The notes: generated from the sequence alone by a model not told the origin. Numbered from the stretch's first letter, positions 34,284 to 44,449 are shown. The stretch: 64,000 nt of DNA from Chitinophagaceae bacterium (GCA_016720775.1 JADKJX010000001.1:372001-436000), one strand, 5' to 3'. Numbers and translations: made by a program.

Positions 34284-35767
34284 AGTTCTTTTCTTAACCG
34301 GGCAACCGGGATGTTTAATTGTTCCCTGTATTTGGCAACGGTACGCCGTGCAATATTATATCCTTTTTCCTGGAGCATTTCGGTTAACCGTTCATCGCTG
34401 TGCGGATGCTTTTTACTTTCGGCTTCAATGATGTCGCTTAGTATTTTTTTAACTTCCCGGGTGCTTACTTCTTCACCGCTGTCGGTTTGTAAACTTTCGC
34501 TGAAGAAAAACTTAAGCCGGTAAGTCCCGAATTCTGTTTGCACGAATTTGCTGTTTGCCACACGGCTTACGGTAGAAATATCCAGGCTTGTTGCTTCTGC
34601 AATATATTTTAATATCATCGGCCGCAGGTCTGTTTCATCGCCGGAAATAAAAAACTCATGTTGGTAATTCATGATGGCTTCCATCGTGTTCAGCAAAGTA
34701 TTTTGTCGCTGTTTTATGGCATCAATGAACCATTTTGCCGAATCGATCTTTTGCTTGATGAACATAACGGCTTCTTTCTGACGTTTATCTTTTTTACTGC
34801 CCCGTTCATAGTCCCTGAGCATGTCACGATATCCCTCGCTGATCCGCAGGTCGGGTGCATTCCTGCTGTTAAGCGTCAGCTCCAGCTTTCCGGCATTGTT
34901 GTAAATAAAAAAATCGGGCACAACATAACTTTCTGCTTTGCTTCCTTCTCCTATGGTACCGGCGGGCTTTGGATTTAGTTTGATGATCTGGTTTATGACT
35001 GCTTTCAATTGTTCGTCGGTCAGGTCAAGCCCCCGTTGAATTTTTTCGTAATGCTTCTTTATAAACTCTTCAAAATACTTTTCCAGTACTTTTATGGCCA
35101 TCTCTACATGCTTGCCGCTGTTGCTGTTTCTTTCCAGCTGCAACAGTAAACACTCCTGCAGATTCCGGGCAGCAATGCCGGCAGGTTCAAACTGCTGTAT
35201 CTGCAGCACCAATTCTGCAACTTCTCCTTCAGTTGTTTCAATGTTCTGCCTGAATGCAAGATCATCTACGATCGCAGAGATCTCTCTTCTTAAATAACCA
35301 TCATCATCCAGGTTACCAATGATCTGCTCGGCAATACGCCGTTGATGATCGGTTAAAGTAAGCATACCCAGTTGTTCAAGCATCAGTTCGTTAAAGCCTC
35401 TTTCCACCTTGATCGGGATGGTCTTGTTCTCATCAATTTCCGGGTAATTGTCGTCTTTTAGTTTGTAATCAGCCACATCATCATCGCCATCGCTTACATA
35501 TTCAGAGATATCAATATTATCATAGTCATCTTCACTGCCGTCTGGTTCCGCATCATCAGTTTCCTTATCTTTAAACTCGTCATTTACCTCGTCGTATTCA
35601 TCCTCATGTCCTTCTTCGGCTTCTTCCAGTGCCGGGTTTTCCTCGATCTCTTCCTTAATACGTTCTTCCAGCAACGCAGTTGGGACCTGCAGCAATTTCA
35701 TCAATTGTATCTGCTGGGGAGATAATTTTTGTAATTGTTTCTGATATAGTCCCTGACTTAAAGCCAT
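34280..35767 (-). CDS. rpoN: RNA polymerase sigma-54 factor
   Basis: 495 residues. The N-terminal Gln/Leu-rich activator region (LYQKQLQKLSPQQIQLMKLLQ) is followed by a long acidic spacer (about 45-110), the core-binding domain, a helix-turn-helix region and the RpoN box ARRTVAKYRE (473-482), which reads the -24 promoter element. It needs AAA+ activators; none is encoded in this window. Confidence 0.96.
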   Translation of the reverse strand: MALSQGLYQKQLQKLSPQQIQLMKLLQVPTALLEERIKEEIEENPALEEAEEGHEDEYDEVNDEFKDKETDDAEPDGSEDDYDNIDISEYVSDGDDDVADYKLKDDNYPEIDENKTIPIKVERGFNELMLEQLGMLTLTDHQRRIAEQIIGNLDDDGYLRREISAIVDDLAFRQNIETTEGEVAELVLQIQQFEPAGIAARNLQECLLLQLERNSNSGKHVEMAIKVLEKYFEEFIKKHYEKIQRGLDLTDEQLKAVINQIIKLNPKPAGTIGEGSKAESYVVPDFFIYNNAGKLELTLNSRNAPDLRISEGYRDMLRDYERGSKKDKRQKEAVMFIKQKIDSAKWFIDAIKQRQNTLLNTMEAIMNYQHEFFISGDETDLRPMILKYIAEATSLDISTVSRVANSKFVQTEFGTYRLKFFFSESLQTDSGEEVSTREVKKILSDIIEAESKKHPHSDERLTEMLQEKGYNIARRTVAKYREQLNIPVARLRKEL

Positions 35768-35867
35768 ATTGCTGTTCTGCTTAGGGTAAAAATTTGATGT
35801 GGTTTAAAAAATAACTGATCCACAAGATCAATAACAACGTAAATTTACAGAGATAGCGTGTTGTAAA

Positions 35868-36258
35868 ATGAATAAAAAAGCTAAATTTTTGTTTTTCTGC
35901 ATGATTTTTGTGGCAAGCGCCGTCTTTTGCCAGGAAATCGGTATAAAAGCGCCTGGCTCTACAGGTTTTTCTCCCTTTAAACCAGCCGGGAGACCGGGCA
36001 AGATCACGTTCAGTTATTTTCATAAAGAGAAAAGTGGACAGGCAATTCAATTGGGATCAGGCAAGCCGAATATTAATTTATCTACGTCATCCTGTCTTGC
36101 TATTGGGGCAGATTTCTACACCCGGAATTTTGGTTTTTTTCTGTAAAAGGGAACTACAATTTGAGAAAGTAACAAAGATCCCGGTAAGATTCAGGCTGGG
36201 TTCTTTGCAGTATAATGATTATTTGGAGCAGAAACCTAATTCGATAAATCCCTTCTGA
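35868..36258 (+). pseudogene. Small secreted protein, frameshifted in a T-run
   Basis: The frame from ATG 35868 (92 codons, signal peptide ending near VFCQE) stops just after NFGFFL. The next frame carries on from the same point as FFCKRELQFEKVTKIPVRFRLGSLQYNDYLE, a tail I recognise from small Bacteroidetes proteins. Removing one T from the seven-T run at 36134-36140 joins them into 129 residues. So the gene has a one-base insertion, or the sequence has a homopolymer error. Function unknown. Confidence 0.75.
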
Positions 36259-36273
36259 TATAAAATCCTCTTT

Positions 36274-37491
36274 TTAAGCCATTTGTTTTTCTGCACTCAG
36301 TACCTTCCTGATCACATTCGCCATGTGTTCTCCTTTTGCCTTCAGTTGCTCATCGGTCCATAACAAACCAATGGCAGTAGATATGCAGCGGCCCATGATG
36401 GCATCGCTTACGCTGAAATCTTTTGCGGCGTGATGAATGACCGCAGCTTTCAGGTCGGGGTGCAGGGCATTTAGTGTAACAGAATTTTTGAGATGATCCC
36501 ATTTGCGGATATAATGCCAGTTATTGTCGTACCAGTAAAAGTTACCGGCTAAAATATTCTGTGCTTTCATTTCTGCAATCACAGCTCTTGTTGCTTCTTC
36601 GGTAGGAAGAAACCAGCTTAAGAACGTACAGCTGTCACCGGCTTCATCCGGGATTCTCCTGAAAGAGATCTCAGGAATTGCAGAAAGTATGTTTTTTAGT
36701 GCAGCATGATTTTTTTTCTGGAGAGATAAAAAGGTATCCAGTTTTTTTATCTGTGCTAAACCCACAGCGGCATGTAACTCACTGATGCGAAAATTGTAGC
36801 CAATGAAAGGATGAAGATCAGCTCCCCGGTCAACACCCCTGTGGTCGTGGCCGTGATCGCTGTAACCATCACTGCTGATATAAACATCATCCCGGTTGGT
36901 CATTACAGCACCACCTTCGGCACAGGTAATTGTTTTTACAAAATCAAAGCTAAATGTGCCGGCATCGCCGATGGTACCCAGTTTTTTTCCTTTGTAAGTT
37001 CCGCCAATACTCTGGCAGGCGTCTTCCAGTAAAACAAGGTTATGTTCTTTACAAATTGATAGCAATGCATCCAGATCTGCCATACTGCCGCACATATGTA
37101 CAGGCATTACGCATTTGGTTTTTGAAGTGATGGCATTGCGTACCGCTTCGGGATTCAGGGTTAATGTATCATCCACGTCCACAAATACAGGTACCGCACC
37201 AACACTCAATACGGCTTCAAAACTGGCCACAAAAGTGAAAGAAGGCAATATCACTTCGTCGCCATATCCAATGCCTAATGCACCCATAGCTGTTGTTAAT
37301 GCAGCGGTGCCGCTGCTTACTAACTGGGCATGTTTGGAACCAAAGGTTTGGCAAATGGCTTCTTCCAGTTCTTTTGATTTCCATATTCCTTTACGTGGAC
37401 CATCGAAGCCATAGCGCATTAAAATCCCTGTTTCCAGCACATCGTTTACTTCTTTGCGTTCTGCATCGCTCCAAAATTCATAACCGGGCAT
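36274..37491 (-). CDS. DegT/DnrJ/EryC1-family PLP aminotransferase
   Basis: 405 residues. The PLP lysine is Lys186 in SFDFVKTITCAEGG, with EDACQS (156-161) and VHMCG before it. These enzymes transaminate keto-sugars for surface glycans or antibiotics. No sugar-nucleotide genes are next to it, so the substrate is open. It stands alone between the broken small gene and the glycosidase, both separately organised. Confidence 0.9.
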   Translation of the reverse strand: MPGYEFWSDAERKEVNDVLETGILMRYGFDGPRKGIWKSKELEEAICQTFGSKHAQLVSSGTAALTTAMGALGIGYGDEVILPSFTFVASFEAVLSVGAVPVFVDVDDTLTLNPEAVRNAITSKTKCVMPVHMCGSMADLDALLSICKEHNLVLLEDACQSIGGTYKGKKLGTIGDAGTFSFDFVKTITCAEGGAVMTNRDDVYISSDGYSDHGHDHRGVDRGADLHPFIGYNFRISELHAAVGLAQIKKLDTFLSLQKKNHAALKNILSAIPEISFRRIPDEAGDSCTFLSWFLPTEEATRAVIAEMKAQNILAGNFYWYDNNWHYIRKWDHLKNSVTLNALHPDLKAAVIHHAAKDFSVSDAIMGRCISTAIGLLWTDEQLKAKGEHMANVIRKVLSAEKQMA

Positions 37492-37566
37492 AACAAAATT
37501 GTTTATTGGTTAATTAGTTTAATAGTGCTAAGGTAGATAAAATGCGCATGGGTTAAAAGCCGCAAA

Positions 37567-38781
37567 TCATTCCCTGCTGCTGTTTATCCAGTTCATTTCG
37601 GGTGTTTTTGCAGGCTCTTTAAAATATTCCAGCCGCAGGCTGTCGCTCCAGCCATTGGGATTATTATTGAAAGACTTGCTGCTGAAAAATATCATGCCCT
37701 GGATATTGGGTGTATTTCGCAGCGCTTCTATCTGCCTTGGTAATTGCGTAATGTCTTTCCAGGCGGCATTGCTGTTGGCACGGTAAATACCCAGGCCAAT
37801 GTAGCAGTTCCTTCCATACGTGTGTTTGCTCCACCAATCAAGCAATACTTCATACGGAGCGGCTTTATGACCAAACTCCCAATACAACTGGGGGGCAACA
37901 TAATCTATCCATCCGTTTTTTAACCACAATACGATATCGGCATACAGGTCATCGTAATTTGTCTGGCCGGCTTTGGTCTTACTGCCTTCGGGATCCTTGT
38001 CTTCATTACGCCATACACCAAAAGGACTGATGCCGAACTGGCATTTAGGGTTTCCTTGTTTTATGGCTTTGCTCAACATCAGGATGATGGAGTCTACATT
38101 GCTTCTTCTCCAATCATCTTTGTTGATGCCGTTTCCGTAACGCAGGTAGTTTGCATTATCCGGAAACTCTTTTCCGGCAATGCGGTATGGGTAAAAATAA
38201 TCATCAAAATGAACAGCATCCACGGCATAACGGCTCACCACATCTTTCACCACATTGGTTACATACTGCTGTACGTCTTTATTACCGGGGTCGAAATATT
38301 TTTTATCGCCGTAGGTAAGAAACCATTCCGGGTGAACTTTGGTGATGTGGTTTGCAGCGATGGACGATTTGCCAATATTAAACACAGCCCGGTATGGATT
38401 CATCCATGCATGAAACTCCATTCCCCGTTTATGTGTTTCGGAGATCATAAACTCCAGCGGATCGTAATAAGGCATGGGCGGTCGGCCCTGGATGCCGGTA
38501 AGGAATTCACTCCAGGGTTCGTACTGAGATGGATAAAAAGCGTCTGTAACAGGCCTTATCTGAACGATCATCGCATTCATGCCGTTGTGCTGGTGCATGT
38601 CGAGCAACTTTATAAATTCGACTTTTTGTGAATCGGAATTGTAATTACCTCTCGATGGCCAGTCGATATTATCAACGGTGGCGATCCATACCCCCCGGAA
38701 CTCCGGTTTTGCCTGGGCATAGATGTGGTAAGTAGAAATACAAATCAGCAATATAAGTAAAAGAGATTTTTTTTTCTGCAT
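37567..38781 (-). CDS. GHL10-type (DUF187) glycoside hydrolase-like lipoprotein/secreted protein
   Basis: 404 residues with a signal peptide (about the first 22 residues). FRGVWIATVDNIDWPS and EFHAWMNPYR are typical of the GHL10 family (TIM-barrel glycosidases related to GH13-like folds); DAVHFDDYFYPY and SPFGVWRN carry the acidic residues expected in the active site. It probably cleaves a cell-wall or extracellular glycan. It follows marR by 6 bp. Confidence 0.87.
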   Translation of the reverse strand: MQKKKSLLLILLICISTYHIYAQAKPEFRGVWIATVDNIDWPSRGNYNSDSQKVEFIKLLDMHQHNGMNAMIVQIRPVTDAFYPSQYEPWSEFLTGIQGRPPMPYYDPLEFMISETHKRGMEFHAWMNPYRAVFNIGKSSIAANHITKVHPEWFLTYGDKKYFDPGNKDVQQYVTNVVKDVVSRYAVDAVHFDDYFYPYRIAGKEFPDNANYLRYGNGINKDDWRRSNVDSIILMLSKAIKQGNPKCQFGISPFGVWRNEDKDPEGSKTKAGQTNYDDLYADIVLWLKNGWIDYVAPQLYWEFGHKAAPYEVLLDWWSKHTYGRNCYIGLGIYRANSNAAWKDITQLPRQIEALRNTPNIQGMIFFSSKSFNNNPNGWSDSLRLEYFKEPAKTPEMNWINSSRE

Positions 38782-38787
38782 GAGGGT

Positions 38788-39240
38788 TTAATCTTTTTGA
38801 CGGATCTTATCTAATAATTTATTTAACTGTGCTGCTTCAGCCGGAGAGAGGCTTCCAAAGATTGCATCCATCTCTTTTTCATGGCCGTCTATTTTTTCCA
38901 AAAGCTTTTTTCCTTTAGTGCTGATGCTCACATCAACCAGGCGCTTGTCATTTTTGCAGGTATTTTTTTGTGCAAGGCCTTTTAGTACAAGCCTGTCAAC
39001 AATGCGGCTTGTATCGCTCATTTTATCCAGCATCCGTTCTCTTATCTGCAAAGTTGAGATGGGTGTACCGGCTCCACGAAGTATGCGGAGGATATTGAAC
39101 TGCTGCCCGGTGATGCCTTCTTTGTCAAAAAAGAGCTTCATCTTTTCATTTAACCAGTTGTAGGTATAAATAAGGTTAATGGCGGCTTTTTGATGATCGT
39201 TCCGAAACGATTGTTGATTAATGTCTTTCTCTATGCCCAT
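38788..39240 (-). CDS. MarR-family transcriptional regulator
   Basis: 150 residues with a winged-helix core: TGQQFNILRILRGAG..ISTLQIRERM (helix-turn-helix), then DTSRIVDRLVLKGLAQKN and VSISTKGKKLLEKI (wing). MarR dimers usually repress nearby genes until a small phenolic ligand binds. The glycosidase gene follows after 6 bp and may be in the same transcript. The ligand is unknown. Confidence 0.9.
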   Translation of the reverse strand: MGIEKDINQQSFRNDHQKAAINLIYTYNWLNEKMKLFFDKEGITGQQFNILRILRGAGTPISTLQIRERMLDKMSDTSRIVDRLVLKGLAQKNTCKNDKRLVDVSISTKGKKLLEKIDGHEKEMDAIFGSLSPAEAAQLNKLLDKIRQKD

Positions 39241-39275
39241 ACTAAAAGATTAAATGATACACATCCCCGGTTCAG

Positions 39276-40298
39276 CTATGCTGTATCAGTGGGGTTTCCA
39301 AATTCATTCAAATATATCTTAACTAAAATAATAACATAGCTGATAAGCAGTGGGCCAAAAATCAATCCCATAAACCCAAATAACCCTAAACCTACTATTA
39401 CACCTAATGCTGTTACCACCGGGTGTACATTGCCCATCTTTTTTAATAAACCTAAGCGGGCAATATAATCAACATTTCCCGTTACGATAAAGCTGTAAAG
39501 GGTTAGCCAGAATGCAGAATACGAATGGCCGGTTGAATAAAGATATATGACCAGGGGTACCCAAACGATCATGGTACCAACCAATGGAAAAAAGGCTAAC
39601 ACCCCTGTTACAAATCCCCACATGCCCCAGTCTTTTACACCAAAAATTAAATATCCGATTGCGGCAAAAATGCCCTGTACCACGCAAATAACAGGAATAC
39701 CAATAGCGTTAGCCCTGATCATTAAAATAGTTTCATCCGAAAGCTTATCTACGTTTTCAGATTTTAAGGGTATAATTTTATGTAAATATCTTTCAATGGC
39801 CGTACCGTTTACCAATAAGTAGTACATCAGGAAAAACAGCATAATGAGATTAATAACCAGATTAGCCGTACTATTAAGAAAACCCGGAATGGCGGCAGAT
39901 ATTTTTACTGCAACGGACTTTGTATTTTCATCTGTAAATAACTGAATGCCAAATATAGCCTCCAGTCTATCTGAAAATATCTGTAAGCCCTGCATTACTT
40001 CCTGCTGGCTATGTAATAAAGAATTGATTTTTGGAGAAATCATTATAAATGCGAAATAAACAGGGATCGCAATAATTACAAGCGAACCCAGCATAAACAG
40101 CAAAGCCGTAAGCCCCCTTTTCCATTTTTTTTGCCCGGTTAATGTTAAATACCATTTACGGGTAAGTATGTATAAAGTTATGGCACCCAAAAAACCGGGT
40201 AAAAATATATACAACTGCTTTAATAATAAACCAACAAGCAGGATTATTACCAATAGTAAAATTATTTGTCTAAGCCGGTTGTTAAATATAGATGGCAT
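39276..40298 (-). CDS. AI-2E family transporter-like membrane protein
   Basis: 340 residues with about eight membrane segments in the AI-2E/TqsA layout: paired N-terminal helices, a soluble middle part, then the conserved FFPLVGTMIVWVPL and GLFGFMGLIFGPLL segments. Members export autoinducer or act as Na+/H+ antiporters; the substrate is not readable. It lies alone between marR and the radical SAM gene. Confidence 0.87.
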   Translation of the reverse strand: MPSIFNNRLRQIILLLVIILLVGLLLKQLYIFLPGFLGAITLYILTRKWYLTLTGQKKWKRGLTALLFMLGSLVIIAIPVYFAFIMISPKINSLLHSQQEVMQGLQIFSDRLEAIFGIQLFTDENTKSVAVKISAAIPGFLNSTANLVINLIMLFFLMYYLLVNGTAIERYLHKIIPLKSENVDKLSDETILMIRANAIGIPVICVVQGIFAAIGYLIFGVKDWGMWGFVTGVLAFFPLVGTMIVWVPLVIYLYSTGHSYSAFWLTLYSFIVTGNVDYIARLGLLKKMGNVHPVVTALGVIVGLGLFGFMGLIFGPLLISYVIILVKIYLNEFGNPTDTA

Positions 40299-40325
40299 AA
40301 AGGGGGATATGCAAATTTGTGTTGT

Positions 40326-41357
40326 TTAATCTTTCCAAACCGAGACTCCTTCGCTGCAATTGGCGCAAATATCAATATTTTTCCTGCTTTTCATTAACTC
40401 GGCCCTGAACTGTCTGTAATTATCATTATGCCATATCTCTTTGAAGGATTGGGTTTTGAGGTTTCCAAGCTGATGAGTAGCGTCTTTGTCAAAGCAGCAA
40501 GGCACTACCAGTCCATCCCAGGTGATCACATTGGCGTGCTGCAGTTTCCAGCAACGGTTGGCCAATTTATTTTTCGCGGTATAACTGCCATCGGCATTCT
40601 TTTTATAGCGACTGTATTTGTCAATGGTTGGTATCAGGTTGTTTGGGTCGGTCTCATACTCATATACCTGGGCCGTTTTAAAACGAACTTCATCCACGCC
40701 TACTTCTTTGGCCAGGCGCTTAATATCCTCTACCTGGTGTTCATTCGGCTTAACAACAAGAAACTGGAAAAACACAAAAGGCGTTTTGCTTTTCAATTCC
40801 TTTTTCCATTTCATGATATTTTTTGCGCCCTGTAAAACTTTTTCAAGATTACCGCCAACCCGGTATTGTTCATACACATCCTGGGTGGTGCCGTCAATAG
40901 AAATGATAAGACGGTCCAGGCCACTTTCTACCGTCTTCTTTGCAACTTCATCAGTAAGGTAATGGGCATTGGTTGAAGTAGCCGTGTATATTTTTTTATC
41001 ACTGGCATATTTCACCATCTCCAGGAAACCGGGATTCAGGTACGGCTCTCCCTGGAAATAGAAAATGAGGTAAAGTAACTCCTTATGAATGTCATCAATG
41101 GTTGTTTTGAAGAAATCATTTTTCAGCATACCTGTTGGCCGGGTGAACTGCCGTAAACCACTCGGACATTCGGGGCAGCGCAGATTACAACTGGTGGTTG
41201 GTTCAAATGAAACCGAGACAGGATAACCCCATTGCACCGGCTTGTTCAATAAACGGCTTGCATAAAAACAGCTGAGCACTTTAATGCCGTTTGTAAAACG
41301 CCGGAAAGTAAGTTTGCTTAATAGATTTGTACTGTCGTTCCAGTTGAATCGGGGCAT
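40326..41357 (-). CDS. Radical SAM/SPASM-domain protein
   Basis: 343 residues from ATG 41357. The radical SAM cluster CNLRCPEC gives Cys57, Cys61 and Cys64 for the 4Fe-4S site that cleaves SAM; a C-terminal SPASM-type set (CW..., PCCFD, CANCSEG) binds auxiliary clusters. Such enzymes modify peptides or cofactors. No precursor peptide gene was seen beside it, so its substrate is unknown. Confidence 0.88.
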   Translation of the reverse strand: MPRFNWNDSTNLLSKLTFRRFTNGIKVLSCFYASRLLNKPVQWGYPVSVSFEPTTSCNLRCPECPSGLRQFTRPTGMLKNDFFKTTIDDIHKELLYLIFYFQGEPYLNPGFLEMVKYASDKKIYTATSTNAHYLTDEVAKKTVESGLDRLIISIDGTTQDVYEQYRVGGNLEKVLQGAKNIMKWKKELKSKTPFVFFQFLVVKPNEHQVEDIKRLAKEVGVDEVRFKTAQVYEYETDPNNLIPTIDKYSRYKKNADGSYTAKNKLANRCWKLQHANVITWDGLVVPCCFDKDATHQLGNLKTQSFKEIWHNDNYRQFRAELMKSRKNIDICANCSEGVSVWKD

Positions 41358-41450
41358 AAGCAAAGGTAAGCCGAATGAAAGTTATTTACAGGAACTCGTT
41401 ATAATTAAATGCTGTGAAGCCGATCTTGTAAAATAAAAATGTGATCCCGG

Positions 41451-42371
41451 TTATTTCTGGTTACTTGCTTCATCAAGCGCTTCGGTAAGATGCTGCTCAA
41501 AATTATCAAGTTTGATCTTTACCGGGGAGAACGTAAGACTGTTGTCGGTAAATTTATCGTAGTTGTGAAAGAGTACATTCAGTGTGATGAAGTTCATTAC
41601 ATAAGCTCTTGTTTCGGCAGGCAGGTAGTCTTTTACATCCCAGAAACCGGGGTTATCCTTGCCGGTTCTTTTCATGGCTTCCCAAACATTGCCTATCCCG
41701 CAGTTGTAACTGGCTACCATCAGTAAAAGATCGTTATTAAGATTACGGCCCCTGTCTTTTAAATAACGGGCAGCAGCAAAGGTTGATTTATTAAAATTCT
41801 TCCGGTCATCTCTTCCGCCGGATTGTTTTTTTACAATTATTTTTTTACCGTTTTTCCCTTTTATGGTCCGGGTTGCTTTGCTGTGGCGGGGAACATATTT
41901 TAATCCATACTCTTTTGCCACATCATCCATAAACTGCCAGTAACCTACGGCGCCTGCTTTTGAAACCGCATTGGCATTGAATGCACTTTCCAGGGCAATA
42001 AGCATTTTCAGTTCATCAGGCAGATCATATTTTTTCAGGATGGCGCTTACTTTTGGGAAATATTTTTTGCCCCTGTTATACGTACGGATCACATACGCTC
42101 TTCTGTTCTCTGAAAATTTTTCAATGTATTCCAGCGCTTCTTCTTCATTACCCGTCAGCGTTTCCGGGAATTGAACATTTGCTTCCAGGGTAACATCACC
42201 GGTACCCGCTTTTTTTTCAACAGATGCTAAAAGTGTTTTCTTAGAAGTATCATAAACCGGATCGGCATTAGCAATACCTGCTATACCCATAGTAAAAAAC
42301 AGTATCAAAGTTGACTTTGATACTGTTAAAGAAGTTTTCTTTCTTCTGCTTGAACTTAGTTTTAAAATCAT
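41451..42371 (-). CDS. Lytic transglycosylase (SLT domain)
   Basis: 306 residues from ATG 42371 (a TTG upstream extends the frame). An N-terminal hydrophobic anchor (about 20-36) precedes an SLT domain: catalytic Glu128 in ALESAFNANAVSKAGAVGYWQF, then a GRDDRKNF insertion and VASYNCGIGNV. It cuts the glycan strands of peptidoglycan in the periplasm. It is transcribed away from the M1 peptidase gene. Confidence 0.9.
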   Translation of the reverse strand: MILKLSSSRRKKTSLTVSKSTLILFFTMGIAGIANADPVYDTSKKTLLASVEKKAGTGDVTLEANVQFPETLTGNEEEALEYIEKFSENRRAYVIRTYNRGKKYFPKVSAILKKYDLPDELKMLIALESAFNANAVSKAGAVGYWQFMDDVAKEYGLKYVPRHSKATRTIKGKNGKKIIVKKQSGGRDDRKNFNKSTFAAARYLKDRGRNLNNDLLLMVASYNCGIGNVWEAMKRTGKDNPGFWDVKDYLPAETRAYVMNFITLNVLFHNYDKFTDNSLTFSPVKIKLDNFEQHLTEALDEASNQK

Positions 42372-42488
42372 AGAGGTATGCAATTAAAAACGGGCTTTTT
42401 AAAAACGATAAGCTGGTTTTATTATTGCCCTTTCACAAAAAATTGGGAACTTTAGTGAACCTGCATGTGCAGGTTGTTAACTTTAAAT

Positions 42489-44273
42489 ATGCGTATTTTT
42501 TCTATCGTGTTTTTACTCGCCTGCCTTAACGTGCAGGCACAATCACCTGAATTGAGGTGTAAACAGGTGTATGATATCGCTGCGCAGGAACGTACCCACC
42601 ACGAGCAACACAATATTATTAACGGAACATTGGCCTCAACAAATTTTGATGTTAAATATTACCGTTGTGAGTGGGAGGTGGATCCGGCTGTTTATTATAT
42701 CACCGGAAAAGTCACCGTGTATTTCGTGATCACCACATCTGCAAGTTCTATTTCATTCGACCTGATGAATGGGTTGAATGTGGATAGCGTTAAACAACGT
42801 AATACGGTGCTTACTAAAAGCCACGTCAATAATTTATTGCAGGTAAATTTTCCTGGCCAGGTAAATGCCGGCGTGCTTGATTCGGTAAGTATCTATTATA
42901 AAGGTCCGCCTGCCAATACCGGCTTTGGGTCATTTGTGCAGACCACACATGGAGTAACGCCGGTGATCTGGACCTTAAGTGAACCTTATGGCAGTCGTGA
43001 TTGGTGGCCCTGTAAAAACGGGCTTGATGACAAAGCAGACTCGATAGACGTGATCATTACAAATCCTGCCGCATACAAAGCCGCATCCAACGGAATGCTG
43101 CAAAGCGAAACACTGATCAACAGTGGAACAAAAAAAGTTACGTACTGGAAACACCGCTACCCGATCGCATCTTATTTAGTTTGTTTTGCCGTTACCAATT
43201 TTTCGGTGTTCAATAATTCGGTTCAGCTTGGTGCTGTAAACATGCCCATGCAAACCTATTGTTACCCCGAAGATCTAGCTTCTTTTCAAAGTGGAACGCA
43301 AAACGTATTGAATGCACTTCAGTATTATCACGGCATATTTGGCGAATATCCTTTCATCAAAGAAAAATATGGTCATGTGCAGTTTGGATGGGGTGGTGGT
43401 ATGGAACACCAGACCGCAACCTTTGTGGTATCAATTGATGAAGGGCTTTGTGCACATGAACTCGGGCATCAGTGGTTTGGCGATAAGGTCACCTGTGCAT
43501 CCTGGGAAGATATTTGGCTTAATGAAGGCTTTGCAACTTTTCTTGCTGCTATGTATATGGAAAATAAATACCCGGCCAGTGTTATTGCTAACCGAAGATC
43601 AATTTTGAACAATATTACTTCAGTAACAGGAGGTTCGGTTAAAGTAGATGATACGACAAATGTTGGGAGGATATTCAGTGGAAGGCTGAGTTACAATAAA
43701 GGATCGTACCTTCTTTATATGCTGCGCTGGAAACTGGGTGATGATGTTTTTTTCCGTGCCTTACGCAGGTACCAGAAAGATCCTGCTGTGATCTATGGAT
43801 TTGCCAAAACAGCCGACCTGCAACGAAACCTGGAAGCAGAGAGTGGCGTTGACCTGGGTAAGTTCTTTAAAGATTGGTTTGAAGGACAAGGCTATCCCAG
43901 CTATAAAGCAGAATGGTCGCAACTCGGCAGCAGCTATGTAAAAATTAAAATGAGCCAGGTTACTTCGCATCCTTCGGTTAGTTTTTATGATCTGCCGGTT
44001 GCATTAAAGTTCAAAAATGCAACGCAGGAAAAAACCATCGTAGTTGATAACAAGACCAACGGCGAGATATTTATCCGGAACATTGGTTTTATTGCCGACA
44101 CGGTTTTAATTGATCCCGATTACTGGTTGGTCACTAAGAACAATACTTCTAAAGATACTAAACACGGCTGCCGGGCAAAACCGGGTGCAGGTATTTCCAA
44201 ACCCGGTTGGGAACCTGTTTTATATTTCTCTGGAAGGCTTCTCTTCATCCACCGCATCTGTTTTCCTGTATAA
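42489..44273 (+). CDS. M1-family metallopeptidase, C-terminal end shifted out of frame
   Basis: Starts at ATG 42489 with a signal peptide (MRIFSIVFLLACLNVQAQ). The catalytic domain carries GGMEHQT, the zinc motif HELGHQW (His323, Glu324, His327) and the third ligand in NEGF (Glu346), and Tyr-rich S/T-K-G blocks (YNKGSYLLYML). It removes N-terminal residues from peptides outside the cytoplasm. After about 44150 the frame reads nonsense (KDTKHGCRAKPG), while the correct continuation, a T9SS sorting domain, is in another frame (44110-44427). One inserted base, possibly an extra A at 44151-44153, would explain it. The catalytic part is whole. Confidence 0.88.
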   Translation: MRIFSIVFLLACLNVQAQSPELRCKQVYDIAAQERTHHEQHNIINGTLASTNFDVKYYRCEWEVDPAVYYITGKVTVYFVITTSASSISFDLMNGLNVDSVKQRNTVLTKSHVNNLLQVNFPGQVNAGVLDSVSIYYKGPPANTGFGSFVQTTHGVTPVIWTLSEPYGSRDWWPCKNGLDDKADSIDVIITNPAAYKAASNGMLQSETLINSGTKKVTYWKHRYPIASYLVCFAVTNFSVFNNSVQLGAVNMPMQTYCYPEDLASFQSGTQNVLNALQYYHGIFGEYPFIKEKYGHVQFGWGGGMEHQTATFVVSIDEGLCAHELGHQWFGDKVTCASWEDIWLNEGFATFLAAMYMENKYPASVIANRRSILNNITSVTGGSVKVDDTTNVGRIFSGRLSYNKGSYLLYMLRWKLGDDVFFRALRRYQKDPAVIYGFAKTADLQRNLEAESGVDLGKFFKDWFEGQGYPSYKAEWSQLGSSYVKIKMSQVTSHPSVSFYDLPVALKFKNATQEKTIVVDNKTNGEIFIRNIGFIADTVLIDPDYWLVTKNNTSKDTKHGCRAKPGAGISKPGWEPVLYFSGRLLFIHRICFPV

Positions 44274-44427
44274 TGCAGCCGGGCAGTTGCTATACAAGAA
44301 AAATATTTTGTTGGTCAACGGGTCGGAGTATATTGAAATGCCCGCTGCACAACTTGCAGCCGGGGGTTACTTCTTAAAGATCACTGCCGGGAAAGATTTC
44401 AGGTTTGTAAAAAAACTTTTGAAGTAA
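44110..44427 (+). pseudogene. Detached T9SS type A C-terminal sorting domain of the M1 peptidase
   Basis: In the frame +1 to the peptidase, KILNTAAGQNRVQVFPNPVGN... runs to FRFVKKLLK, the classic FPNP...G type A sorting domain that sends proteins through the type IX system to the cell surface. It has no start or signal of its own, so it belonged to the upstream peptidase before the frameshift near 44150. Confidence 0.8.
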
Positions 44428-44449
44428 ATAAGCATTTAACAGTAAGCCA

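Noticed and set aside
38056..38631. 191-codon plus-strand open frame
   Set aside because: It is a shadow of the GHL10 gene on the minus strand; the minus frame has conserved motifs throughout.
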